From Rhizophagus clarus (taxonomy: Eukaryota > Glomeromycota > Glomeromycetes > Glomerales > Glomeraceae): 64,000 nt of DNA. Location: assembly GCA_015698045.1 (NCBI GenBank), contig BLAL01000053.1, positions 374,501 to 438,500 of the forward strand, in the 5' to 3' direction. The notes under the pieces were generated by a model, which saw only the letters and a program-made list of their open reading frames with translations, did no database searches and was not told the origin of the DNA. Made by a program: the position numbers and the translations under genes. This document shows, piece after piece, positions 24,225-34,173 of the stretch. Each line of letters starts with the position of its first letter. Within the stretch, counting starts at the first letter, position 1.

Positions 24225-24270
24225 CTAGCTGTTGACCCACGTGTAGTCTAATACGTGTTCGGTAATAAAT
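24225..24270 (-). mobile_element. Possible Helitron-like 3' end on the minus strand
   Basis: Read on the minus strand: CACGT ... ACGTG stem (plus 24238-24257), nine bases, then CTAG followed by T (plus about 24224-24228). The arrangement resembles the candidate at 6018-6051 but the stem is only 5 bp, so support is weak. Confidence 0.22.
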
Positions 24271-25022
24271 ATTGTAGCTGTACTATACATGTATAAATAA
24301 GTATTCTAAACGTTACGCTGGTTACAGTAACATACGTATAAATTAGTAGTCTAAATGTTACAGTTACACACAAAGAGATTATGAATGAATGAAATATTGA
24401 ATTAAATGCTACTACTACCGACTTCAATGTTAGATCAATATTATATTCCTCATGAACAAACCGGTTATTAAAATTTCGCATATTCCTAATTATCTGAATG
24501 ATAATAATTATTACCTAATAATTAATATTATGTTTTTGTAATAAAATATATATTTTAATATGCGAAATGAAAAATAATTTTAAAAATATATACAAAAATA
24601 CAAATCACAAAATCATTTTTTTTAACATATTAAAAAAAAAAGTCAAATCGCAACTCTCTACAAACAACATATTTACTAAAAATTGACAATTTGACTCCTG
24701 GTACCACCCTAGTTAACCATAGACAAATTTATTGAAATATAATAAAAGTTGAAATATAAAAAAAATAAACAATGTAAAGACCGCGTTATTATTTGATTAT
24801 ATAACGCATTGTACTGTGCCATGTCATCAAAAGCATTATCATAACATCGTTAAAAATATTGCTAATTTTAATTTATTACATTCATACAATAAAAATACAT
24901 AATAATTACGCTAGTTAAGTTCTGAACAACCTGCATTCTTTGCTATTTATCGAATCCGCATGTTCAGACTTGTCTAAGTAAACATTTTATTTCACCAATG
25001 ACAAATTCAAAAGAAAAGTTAC

Positions 25023-25920
25023 CTTCCTGCGCAAGTCCCAACGTTCAAAGACCTGTTCTAAAAAATAAAATGAAAACGAGTTACGTTTTATTATAGAAAT
25101 TTCAAACAAAGAGATTCGGATAGTTGGGACTTATAAATAAAATGAATATCGTTAAATACGTCTCTTGTTGATAAAAAGTAAGTTTCTTTGCAAAACTTAT
25201 CATTTTCGATCCTGGAAATCTTAGATCTCTCCTTCCAATTTGAACTATGTACGGTCCCTACTTCCAGACGTCATAATTACCAATAAGAGAATTAAAAGAA
25301 GTCCACTCTAAATATTTTGCACCGACATTTAATCCCTCCAGAACCTACAAAAAGAAAACAAAAGATATGTTAAAAATGTTTCTAATTAAAAAAGAACTTA
25401 TAATAAAGTTTCTTACAGATTTTGATTTCCAGGTACCGATTCAAAACCTCTGAGACCTATAAGAAAGAGAAAAAATATAAATATGTTTTTAATAAAAAAA
25501 AGAAAATAAAAAAAAGTTTCGAAGTTAACTTCGAACTTACCATTTGAAGTACCATTGGATCTGAAATCTACAAGGAAAACAAGGGAAACGTAATTTAACG
25601 CTTCTATATTTTTTTAAAAAAAATAAGAAATTAAGTTTCGTAATTCTTGTTACGAATCTTACAATTTTAACGTTCCAGCACATTCTAGATCTGAAATCTG
25701 TACGTAAAAAAAAGAAAATCAATACATTAGCAAAATGTTCGTTAAAGTAAATACCAAAAAGAAAAAACCTCACCAAGTTTTTTATGCATTCAAGGAATCA
25801 AAGAACCAACCGTCTGAAAAAAGAAAGAAAGTGATTGTTAGTGACCATTCATTAAATGAAAAATTAAAAAAAAAGTTATAAACTTACGAAATCCAAAGAG
25901 ATTAATTTGTGAAAGCCGTT
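25023..25920 (-). other. Minus-strand array of short exons (20-40 nt), array A
   Basis: Same layout as array C. Candidate exons (plus coordinates): 25023-25057 (35 nt), 25318-25339, 25541-25560 (or to 25567), 25663-25690 (or to 25697), 25774-25813 (40), and a first exon starting near 25888. Minus-strand donors are GTAACT, GTGCAA, GTAAGT, GTAAGA, GTGAGG and GTAAGT; acceptors are TAG/CAG after T-rich tails. Two neighbouring exons end with the same ATTTCAG|AT or ATTTCAGATC sequence, giving an AG...AG acceptor choice. Upstream at 25979-25998 is TAACTGCGGATATATTATCA, also found upstream of array D. Function unknown. Confidence 0.48.
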
Positions 25921-25974
25921 TAAAAGAAAAGATAAAAAAGAAGCAGAAGAAGGAAAATAACGAGTGAGAAAAAC

Positions 25975-26000
25975 TATAACTGCGGATATATTATCACCGT
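25975..26000 (-). promoter_or_regulatory. Conserved block upstream of short-exon arrays
   Basis: AACTGCGGATATATTATCAC here and AACTGCGGATTATATCACAT at 35919-35938 both lie just beyond the 5' side of a minus-strand short-exon array (A and D). The shared position suggests a promoter or the first exon of the family. No experimental support. Confidence 0.35.
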
Positions 26001-26938
26001 TACGTACTTCATATTATTATAGTAAGCAAATCAACATGTGATTTTATGATACTCACTTAGCCAATTTATATATCTCTATTACACTCCATCACACAATTGG
26101 CTTAGAAAATTTAACAATCATATTAAAAAGAGGAAATGATCAGATTATGTGATCATAATTCACAATAATATTTACCACTGATTGTACATCAACATTGCAA
26201 AAAATCAGCAGTTCCGGTTAATCAATTATATTACAATTGATTGTTTAATTGTATCGGCTAGTAACAATTGAATCAAACAAAGCCACAAATATAATCCAGC
26301 ATCCTGCATCCAGTACAATAGTCAATAAACAAAATTACTAATATAGAGAATTGAAAGTTCAAAGCCATGAATGCCACATCTAACGATAATTAGCAAATCT
26401 TAAATAAAAATATATGATATAAAATGAACAATTTTACTAATATAAAGACTATCTGAAAGAGAAACAAAAAAAGATACGAGCAAACGATGGACAGAATGGA
26501 TCACATGAGAATATTAATGAAATCAGTATAAAAGAGCAAGAGAACTGGAAGAAATGAACTAGAACAAAATGGTAATTGATAGATGCTTCGAGAACAGAAA
26601 TGTATGCATGGTCAAAAAACAGATCCAGGAAAAATTGGAACTATTAGTCGGATAGATGTATTAACTTTACAAACTTTATATTATACAGTATGTAACAAGA
26701 GAATACCTTTTGTCAAGGAGATATAATAGCGTGCAAGTGTTTGTTGATCAACCAATGAAATCACACTTTCGTTATGCTATTTGGTAATGCAGATGTATGT
26801 GTGATATATTTGTCTAAACTTTGATTGGTTGTCATAATTATCTGATAAATAAATATTTTTTTGTTTATACTTCGCATATTCATTTTATTTCGCAAACAAT
26901 TTTTACTTTCCAAGACTTCACACGAAAATTTTGTTTAA

Positions 26939-29900
26939 ATGGACTTCTTAAAATATCTTCCAAGAAAATGTTACGCGTGTCAAATATGCCAAAAGTTCAC
27001 ACCTGCTTTGGACAACGAAGTAGTTTGTTTGATATGTGGTCATTATGAAGCTCAACATGAACAGGTTGTATATATAATAATTACATAAATATTAATATAT
27101 ATATACTTACATTTATTTTTTATATAGTTTATTGAGTTGCAGCTTCAAAGCTTGCGCTCTATTGAAACAAATACAAGCACTAGGAATGAAATAAGAAATT
27201 TAACAACTTCTGATCATTCAAGAGAAGATGAAAACGATGTTACCAATTTCTTGAACGAATTTAATATAAGAAATAGATTAATTATGACTACCAATCAAGA
27301 AAATAATATAGATCAAGATACTGAAGCAAATGTTATTCCTACAGTATCATTTCATACCCCCGCAGAAGAGATTACAACAACTTCTTCATTCAAATGCACT
27401 ATGACAATTATCATGATGCCATATATCAATAATAACAAAATTGTTAAATTGCACTCTTTCCAGTAAGTGATTGATCTAAAATTTATGTATTTATTTGCAA
27501 AATTACACATTAATTTAACATTATTATATTTATAAAAGATGGTCAGATTTACAATTCCACGAATTAATTAAACAAATAACATTCAAAGATGATTCATTTA
27601 CTGAAATTAATAGAATGTTGGTGAAAGAATTTCCAAAAATAAAAGAATGTGGTTGGAGAATTTTAAGACCTATAGATACTCATTCAAATAACCTAATTCC
27701 ATTTATATTTGATGGTCCAATCACTGGTCAAATAATGAAACTGTAATTATTATTTATATTACAATTATAATTTTATGGATTATTATTAATTAATTAATGA
27801 AAATTATAATTTAGTGCTTGTACGGCCCGTAAGAGGTGTTATATTGGGCCTACCAAAAAAAATATTTTTGATCGAATTTTAGCTACGAATAATGATGAAT
27901 TAATTAGATTTACAACTGCTAATCAAGAATCTTTGGTGTCTCAATCAACATCTAAATCTACTACAATTCCTCAAACAACAAGATCTACTAACTTCACTGT
28001 AATCTCTCAAGCAAGACCAATAACGTCCTCAAATTCCTTAAATTCGATCACAACTTCTCAAGTAATGTCTACAACAAGACCTGTCACGATTCCTAGTAGA
28101 TCTAATATTTCTCAAATAAGACCCACATTGATTTCACAAACAGCAGAATCTAGACGAAGATCATCAACAATTTCTCAAACAATAGGCTCTGCAATTAGAC
28201 CTATTGGAGTTTTCCCATCAAGTTCAACCATGAATTCTATAACAAACTTTACTCAACGAGAAAGAACACAAGATAGGAGTCATAACTGGGAAGATAATAG
28301 TATTGATTCACGTTCAACAAATCAATTTTGAGAAGATCTGCTTATATCATTGAGAAATAAGTATCATATTGATGAGCTTGATACATTCACGTTTCATATA
28401 AAAGCTGAATATTGTCTTGATTATTTTATGAATTGGGGTCTAACAGCAAGAATTGAAGATATTCTTAAAAAACCAATTATTGTAATGGAAGAGTAAGTTA
28501 TTGTTATTTAATAAAAAAATTCATATAATTTCATTATACTAATTATTATTTTTTTTTTAAAAAAATTTTTATTATTAGTGCTGTTGACACTGGTGGTGTT
28601 TTTCGGGATATGACTACCATATTGTGGCAAAAAATTCGATTTTATTCAGAATTTAATGGTGGCAAACTCTTTGAAAATGATGTGATCCAACAAAATTCGG
28701 AGTTAGTAAGCTGGGAATATGCTACTTCTATAGGAAAATTGCTCTTTTGGACTTTCATTCATTGTGGATCTTGGCCAAAATGGCTAAAAGAATTCCATAT
28801 GCAGTTCATCATTGGCGGTAGTGAATATGCATCTTTCAAAGAAGCTTTATATGACTATAATATATACTTATATAACTTAAGTGAAAGAATTAAAAATGAT
28901 GGTTGGCAAATGCATGAAAGCGATATAAGATTCTGGATGAATGAAAATGATCTCAATGTAAGTTGCATAAATTACTTATATAATTAATTATTTAAAACTA
29001 ATATTATTCATTTATTCTTTTTATTAAATGATAGGATCAGATCCTACAATATGACAAAATTAAGCTTAGTGAATATATCGCAGAATATGAAATTTTGGTT
29101 AAGAGACAGAAGAGTTTAGAAATGGTCAAAGAAGGTTTTAATATTGGATGGGCTATAAATGTGAGTATTCATTAATAACTGATACCAATGTGTTTTTATT
29201 TATTATTAAATTAATTAAATTAAATTTAGGAGATTAAAAAATTTAATTGGTTCAAAATCGAATGTGAATTATATTCGCCACTTACAAGTGATGAATTTTT
29301 TAATCAACTTGACCAGCCTCATATTAGAATGGTGATTTGTGAAGTACCAAACAAAAAAAATGTGCGGGAACGAATCTATGGATGGTTTAGAGAGTGGATC
29401 ATAACAATTGATAATGAAACGATTGAACAGCTGCTGAAGTTTATTACTGGTAGTACTAGGATACCATTACCTAAAAAAATAAGTGTATGTAAATATTTAT
29501 TAAGATCTTTTTTTAATTTAAATATTAACAAATATTAAACTTTAGATTCAATGGAGGCATACATCAGGGAGCAGCGCAATATCAAATGTATATTGCAAAT
29601 TGCCATTCTCAAGAACTTGTTCTTATACTTTGATCTTGTGTCAAGATTATGAAAATTTTGATGAATTCATTGAGAGTTTTAAAATATGTTTATCAAACTG
29701 CGAGGGGTTTAGTGAATTATCATATGGAAGGATTAAAAATTTAATTGATAATCCTTTTTTGACAGAAACCACAGTTACCGAACGGGAATTAAATATAATT
29801 AATGAAGAGCAAAGAGAAAATCAAGAGATAAATGAGCAAAATAATGCTAATATAGAAATTGTTGACTTGACGAATGATAATCAAATTATTATAGATATTC

Positions 29901-30094
29901 ATCGAGAGACGGTTCAAAAAAAAAAAAGAAGAAAGCAGAAACGTCAGGTAAATAACAATCGCTCACAACCAAGTCAAGAATGTTTTATTAACATGACGGC
30001 CGAAGATATAGAAAATGCCAGTAATAGAAAAAACCCGTCTGGTGCAAGAAGTCGAATAATCACAAGATCAATGACTAGAGACGAGACTGCATAA
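26939..30094 (+). CDS. HECT-type E3 ubiquitin ligase-like gene with an in-frame stop
   Basis: Eight exons keep one frame: 26939-27064, 27128-27462, 27539-27742, 27815-28492, 28579-28957, 29035-29160, 29230-29484, 29546-30094 (883 codons plus stop). The N-terminus has a small cysteine cluster (C-Y-A-C-Q-I-C ... C-L-I-C-G-H) likely to bind zinc. The middle is Ser/Thr-rich with repeated I-S-Q motifs (27933-28331). Exon 5 gives the HECT N-lobe D-T-G-G-V-F-R-D-M. Exon 8 gives the C-lobe L-P-F-S-R-T-C-S-Y-T-L with the putative ubiquitin-accepting Cys726 (29618-29620). Oddities: codon 394 is TGA (28329-28331), yet the frame continues with good coding sequence. After the catalytic Cys there are about 157 residues, including K-K-K-R-R-K-Q-K-R, where normal HECT proteins end about 30 residues later. 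It is a fresh pseudogene, a read-through case or a base error. Confidence 0.72.
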
Positions 30095-30420
30095 ATACTT
30101 TTCATTTTTAATTTTATATATATAGCATATTATATGTTTTTTTGCGACTTTATATGTAATACCTTTTTTTTCAAATAAATATTGATGACATTATTACATA
30201 GTATTTTCAAGATTTTCTGTTTGCGAAAAATATTACCATCTATGATGTTACTAAATATTTGTCCATCAATTTGAGGTAGATAGGTATGATGCAGATAGCT
30301 AATTAACGTAAGTAGGGTACCAAAGTATAAATTCTGATTTGTTAACTGGTACGATCATTTTTGTTCAATACCTTGATAACCATCTGTTTTTTCTGAGATG
30401 TCAAATTTCTGCACAACTCA
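30095..30420. other. 3' flank of the HECT-like gene
   Basis: AT-rich. AATAAAT at 30175-30181, about 80 bp after the stop, is a plausible polyadenylation signal. Nothing else recognised. Confidence 0.4.
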
Positions 30421-30439
30421 GGCTTTAAAGATATTTTAA

Positions 30440-30815
30440 AAATGGGAAAGAGGTATATGTCTAGTTTTTTTTGCTTTTTTTGACTTTAAACATTACTAAC
30501 ATTTTTTAACATTTTTTCGTTTATTTTTAGGGATGCCAAGTTTCTTATACAGTCCGAACTTTAAATTATAAAGGAAGAAGTGTGTCAATTTTTTTATTAT
30601 TTTGACTTTAAAAAAAAATGAAAAAAAGAAATGGTGGAAATGTTTCTTTAGAGTTTTGTATATAACCTGGACTTGGTAAATCAGGAAGAGGAGGTATGTC
30701 TATTTTTCTTTTTCTTTTTGACTTTTAAATCAACTCTAATGTTTCTTACTTTTTTTTTTAGGGATACCAAGTTTCTTATTTAGCCACATACTTTTAAAGG
30801 TAGATTAAAAAAGAA
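30440..30815 (+). other. Plus-strand array of short exons, array E
   Basis: Here the short-exon layout is on the plus strand. Exon-like blocks follow long T-rich tails ending TTTTTAG and are followed by GT donors. One block starts after 30531 (GGGATGCCAAGTTTCTTATA..., to about 30579, then GTGTGTC). One starts near 30653 (AGTTTTGTATATAACC..., to about 30692, donor GTATGT). One starts at 30761 (GGATACCAAGTTTCTTATTT..., to about 30800, donor GTAGAT). The first and third share xCCAAGTTTCTTAT, so they are duplicates. No frame could be fixed. Confidence 0.42.
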
Positions 30816-31103
30816 GAAACGTTATAATTTATTTAATAGGTTTAAGAAATGTTTCTAATATTCCATTTCTTGTTCTCTTCTAGAAACAATAAATGGACAA
30901 AATTGTCCATGTAAAACAATAAAAAAAAATGAGTGAATTGATCACAAGAGATAATAAAAAATGGTAAAAAATGGAATGGACAAAATTGTTAGGATGTTAA
31001 ATTTTCTATACAAATCGACTTTCAAAGGTTAATAACAAACAAAAATGATTTTTGCGGGAATGATCATAATAATTTGGTTGTATAAAAAATTTTAAATTTA
31101 TTG

Positions 31104-32006
31104 ATATTGATTATGAAATTCCTTGGAACTATCGCCGCCAAAAATTTAATCATGGAAAACTAAGAAGCAACAATTTTCCAGTAGAAGTGGTAAATATAAT
31201 TAATGATATGAGAGATATGAAGAAAAAAATGATTGAAGTAATCTAATAAATATCAATATGATAATAGTGAGCGTTAAGTAATATCTTAGAGAAACAAAAT
31301 TAAATGATGAGATGAAGGAAAAAGTTCATGGACCACCTGCTATACCTTTATTTCCATCACAGAGAAGTCGACAAAAAAAAGAAGAGGCGGACATCATTGA
31401 AAAAGCATATAAAAGAGGCGACACATGATGTCAAGAAAGTAATGAAGCAACAAGATTAAATTGTTTAAAATCAGAGAAATAGCATTAGAGTATATAGATG
31501 AGTTTGTTAAAGTAGATAAAATGGATTGCTTTTACAAAGGTGATGTGAAGGATAAACATCACAGTCTAAGAGGTACGTTGATGAAGGCAATTAGAAAGGA
31601 AGTCGACGAAGATAACATAAACGAGTTTGAAGAGTTGAACGAATACTTTGCGAAGAAATTAATCGAAGATAGTATAAATGAGAATTCAAAAAGAGTAAAG
31701 GAAGCTCAGAAAATGGTAGAGTGAAATCCTATAAATGGAATAAAAATAACTCATCGGTATAACATATATGACACATATATAGATATAATTTAGGTAGTAT
31801 TTACACGTAGTAGATAGATTAATAGGATAGTATAGTTAGAATAGTATGAATTAAGTATTTTATTAGCACCTGTCGCTTGGACGGGAATAACAAAAGATAA
31901 GGACTTTACGATTCCTGAATGTATTTTTGTTCTCTCGCAAATGCAAATAAAATACACCTCTTTGTTAAAAAAAAAAAGAAAAAAAAAAAAATATTGATTA
32001 CGAAAT
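31104..32006 (+). mobile_element. Poly(A)-tailed retro-insertion with 16-bp target site duplication
   Basis: ATATTGATTATGAAAT (31104-31119) recurs as ATATTGATTACGAAAT (31991-32006) with one mismatch, directly after an A-rich tail (about 31969-31990). AATAAAA lies about 20 bp before the tail (31947-31953). A long target duplication plus poly(A) is the hallmark of target-primed reverse transcription by LINE machinery. The body of about 870 bp carries broken coding pieces, for example V-V-N-I-I-N-D-M-R-D-M-K-K-K-M near 31188 and the 87-codon frame 31461-31724. It is either a 5'-truncated LINE or a retrocopied mRNA; I do not recognise the protein. Confidence 0.72.
31461..31724 (+). CDS. Charged 87-residue open frame in the retro-insertion
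   Basis: A highly charged, helical-looking peptide (E-A-L-E-Y-I-D-E-F-V..., ending A-Q-K-M-V-E) rich in Glu, Asp and Lys. It lies in the 3' half of the retro-inserted segment and probably represents the C-terminal end of its source protein; upstream in-frame pieces are broken by stops. No family recognised. It is unlikely to be expressed as an independent gene. Confidence 0.3.
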   Translation: MFKIREIALEYIDEFVKVDKMDCFYKGDVKDKHHSLRGTLMKAIRKEVDEDNINEFEELNEYFAKKLIEDSINENSKRVKEAQKMVE

Positions 32007-32044
32007 AATTTACCAATAAATATCTGCAAGTTCTTTAACTTAAC

Positions 32045-32185
32045 ATGACCCGACTTCGGGTCAGGTCAGTATTGGTTGGCTACCCGACCGACTGTTGGCC
32101 CGATATATGGGTTAAAAAAAACGCCGGAACTATTAGTTCCGGCGTAGTGTTCCGGACGGGTCGGGTTAATTCGGATTGATCCATT
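32045..32185. repeat. CCCGA/TCGGG-rich patch with a perfect 10-bp hairpin
   Basis: Sharp GC-rich island: CCCGAC, GGGTCGGGTTAA and TTAACCCGAAG pieces pair with one another. In the middle CGCCGGAACT-ATT-AGTTCCGGCG (32122-32144) is a perfect 10-bp stem with a 3-nt loop. It resembles the core of a foldback/MITE element. It has no coding content. Confidence 0.65.
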
Positions 32186-32189
32186 TAAC

Positions 32190-33010
32190 CCGAAGTTAAA
32201 AAACGTTAAATTTGTTTAAAAAAAATCAAACGCTTAAAAAAGTGCGTTTTTTTAAATTAACTGTTAAACGCTTAATAAAAAAATGCGTTTTTTTTTAAAA
32301 AAAATTAAACTTTTAAAAAAAAGAGCGTTTTTTTTAAATTTTTTAAAATTAAAGCTTAAAAAAAAGCGTTTTTTTTTTTAGTCTTTTAAAATTAAACGCT
32401 TAAAAAAAATGCGTTTTTTTTTTAAAAAAAATTTAAATGCTTAAAAAAAATGCGTTTTTTTTAAAAAAAAATTTAAACGCTTAAAAAAAATGCGTTTTTT
32501 TTTAAAAAAATTTAAACGCTTAAAAAAACGTTTTATTCTTTACATTAACCGCTTTAAAAAGAAAGCGGTTTATTCTTTACATTAACCGCTTTAAAAAAAA
32601 CGTTTCATTCTTTACATTAACCGCTTTAAAAAGAAAGCGGTTTATTCTTTACATTAACCGTTTTAAAAAGAAAGCGGTTTACTCTTTACATTAACCGCTT
32701 TAAAAAAAAGCGTTTCATTCTTTAAATTATCCGCTTTAAAAAAAGCGTTTTTAAATTAAACGCGTTTTTTTTTTTAGTTTGCGATTTGATAAAAAAACGT
32801 TTCGCTAGTTTTTTCGCGAAATTAACAAAATACGTTGCGAAGATAATTTAATATAAAAATAACGTTTCGCAACTTTTTTTTGCGAAATTAGTAAAAAACG
32901 TTGCGAAACACTTTTTTACCTCTTTTTTGCGAAATTAATAAAAAAACGAAAATAACGTTGCGATACGTTTTTTTATAGGCAAAATATAAAAAGACTCTTC
33001 GCGACTTTTT
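32190..33010. repeat. Palindromic satellite tracts (AACGCTTAAA..., AACCGCTTT..., AACGTTTCGC...)
   Basis: Three consecutive tandem families. From about 32190 to 32530: AAACGCTTAAAAAAA-TGCGTTTTTTTT units of about 40 bp, each self-complementary. From 32550 to 32750: TAACCGCTTTAAAAAGAAAG plus CGGTTTATTCTTTACAT, period about 60 bp. From 32770 to 33010: AAAACGTTTCGC/GCGAAATTA units. Every unit can fold into a short stem with an A/T loop. I see no gene. Confidence 0.8.
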
Positions 33011-33019
33011 TTTTTTGTT

Positions 33020-33640
33020 CGGTAACGGTTATACATATCAGTTAACAAATTATATTGCTTTTTGACAAAAAAATAACTTTTATATATAATAAAAAACCCA
33101 CAGACAATTGCATGAGAAATAATTATTTTAGTTACTATCGTACTATCATCTACTGTCGTTAAAAAATTCTTGATAAAAGTTTTGACAAGAAGTATAGCCT
33201 ACAAGAAGTTTTTATATAAATACCGTTAATCCGATCTTTTTAAACATTATACGTTGTATCAATTAAATCGTTATAATCTTACCTTAGTTTAACTGTTGAA
33301 GGCGGTCTAGTTAATATATTCACTTTTCCATTTGTTACTTTATTAATAATCGAACAATTATTTAGCACGTCATCTACTCATTTTAAATCTGACCAATGTC
33401 CAATGCAAAGCACCTAATTATTTATTAAAAAATTTTTTTTTTATAGCTTTTATTGAAATTTATTTACAGTAATAATAAAGATATATTTATATTTTCATGT
33501 AATATTGCTTCTAAAATAACTAAATTTATATATTACTACTTTCATTATTCTTCAAAAAAAATAAAAATACCATATTTTTAATTTTCTTTCATAATTTTGA
33601 CGTTTTTTCCTGTAATAATTTAATTAATGCCAAAAAACTT
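33020..33640. other. AT-rich intergenic stretch
   Basis: No open frame, repeat or signal that I can support. Confidence 0.4.
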
Positions 33641-34173
33641 TCCTTTGCCCTATAAAAAATAAATGTCCGGAAAATGTTATCAAAAATGTCTGGAAAATGT
33701 CCGGAATAAATCTGATGTGTCCGGAAAATGTCCACTTTTTTGGTACATGTCTGACACACTTCTGATACTTAAAATTTTGACATGTCCTAACTTTGTCCTG
33801 AATTCGTCCAGTATTTGTTCGGTATAAAATTTTGGACAAATTCTGGACAGTTAAACCTGGACAAATTCTGGACATAGTAAAAAAACGAGATAGACAAATT
33901 CCGGACATGAAAAGTTCAGGACAAATTCTGGATACTATTTCCAAAAAAGGATAAATTAATTTTGTAAAAAAATGCAAAAAGCACAAAACTGACATTCAAA
34001 ACCTTTTCTGTCGTACTAATTAAAATTGCAGAGCAGGCAAAAATACTATATATCTATGATATAAAAATTTTGGGTTAAGGAATAATGATGATCATCTATC
34101 CATTGATCATCTTTTGTGGCAAAATTTTACGAAAATACATTTCTGGACAATTTCAGGACAAATTCCTAATATC

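Noticed and set aside
31790..32029. 79-codon minus-strand frame
   Set aside because: Antisense of the poly(A) tail and 3' end of the retro-insertion; Phe-rich because of the A tract.
33624..33995. 123-codon minus-strand frame (and the similar 56790-57180 frames)
   Set aside because: They fall exactly on TGTCCGGAA/TTCTGGACA repeats of a TIR element present in several copies. The open frame is a by-product of the repeat period.
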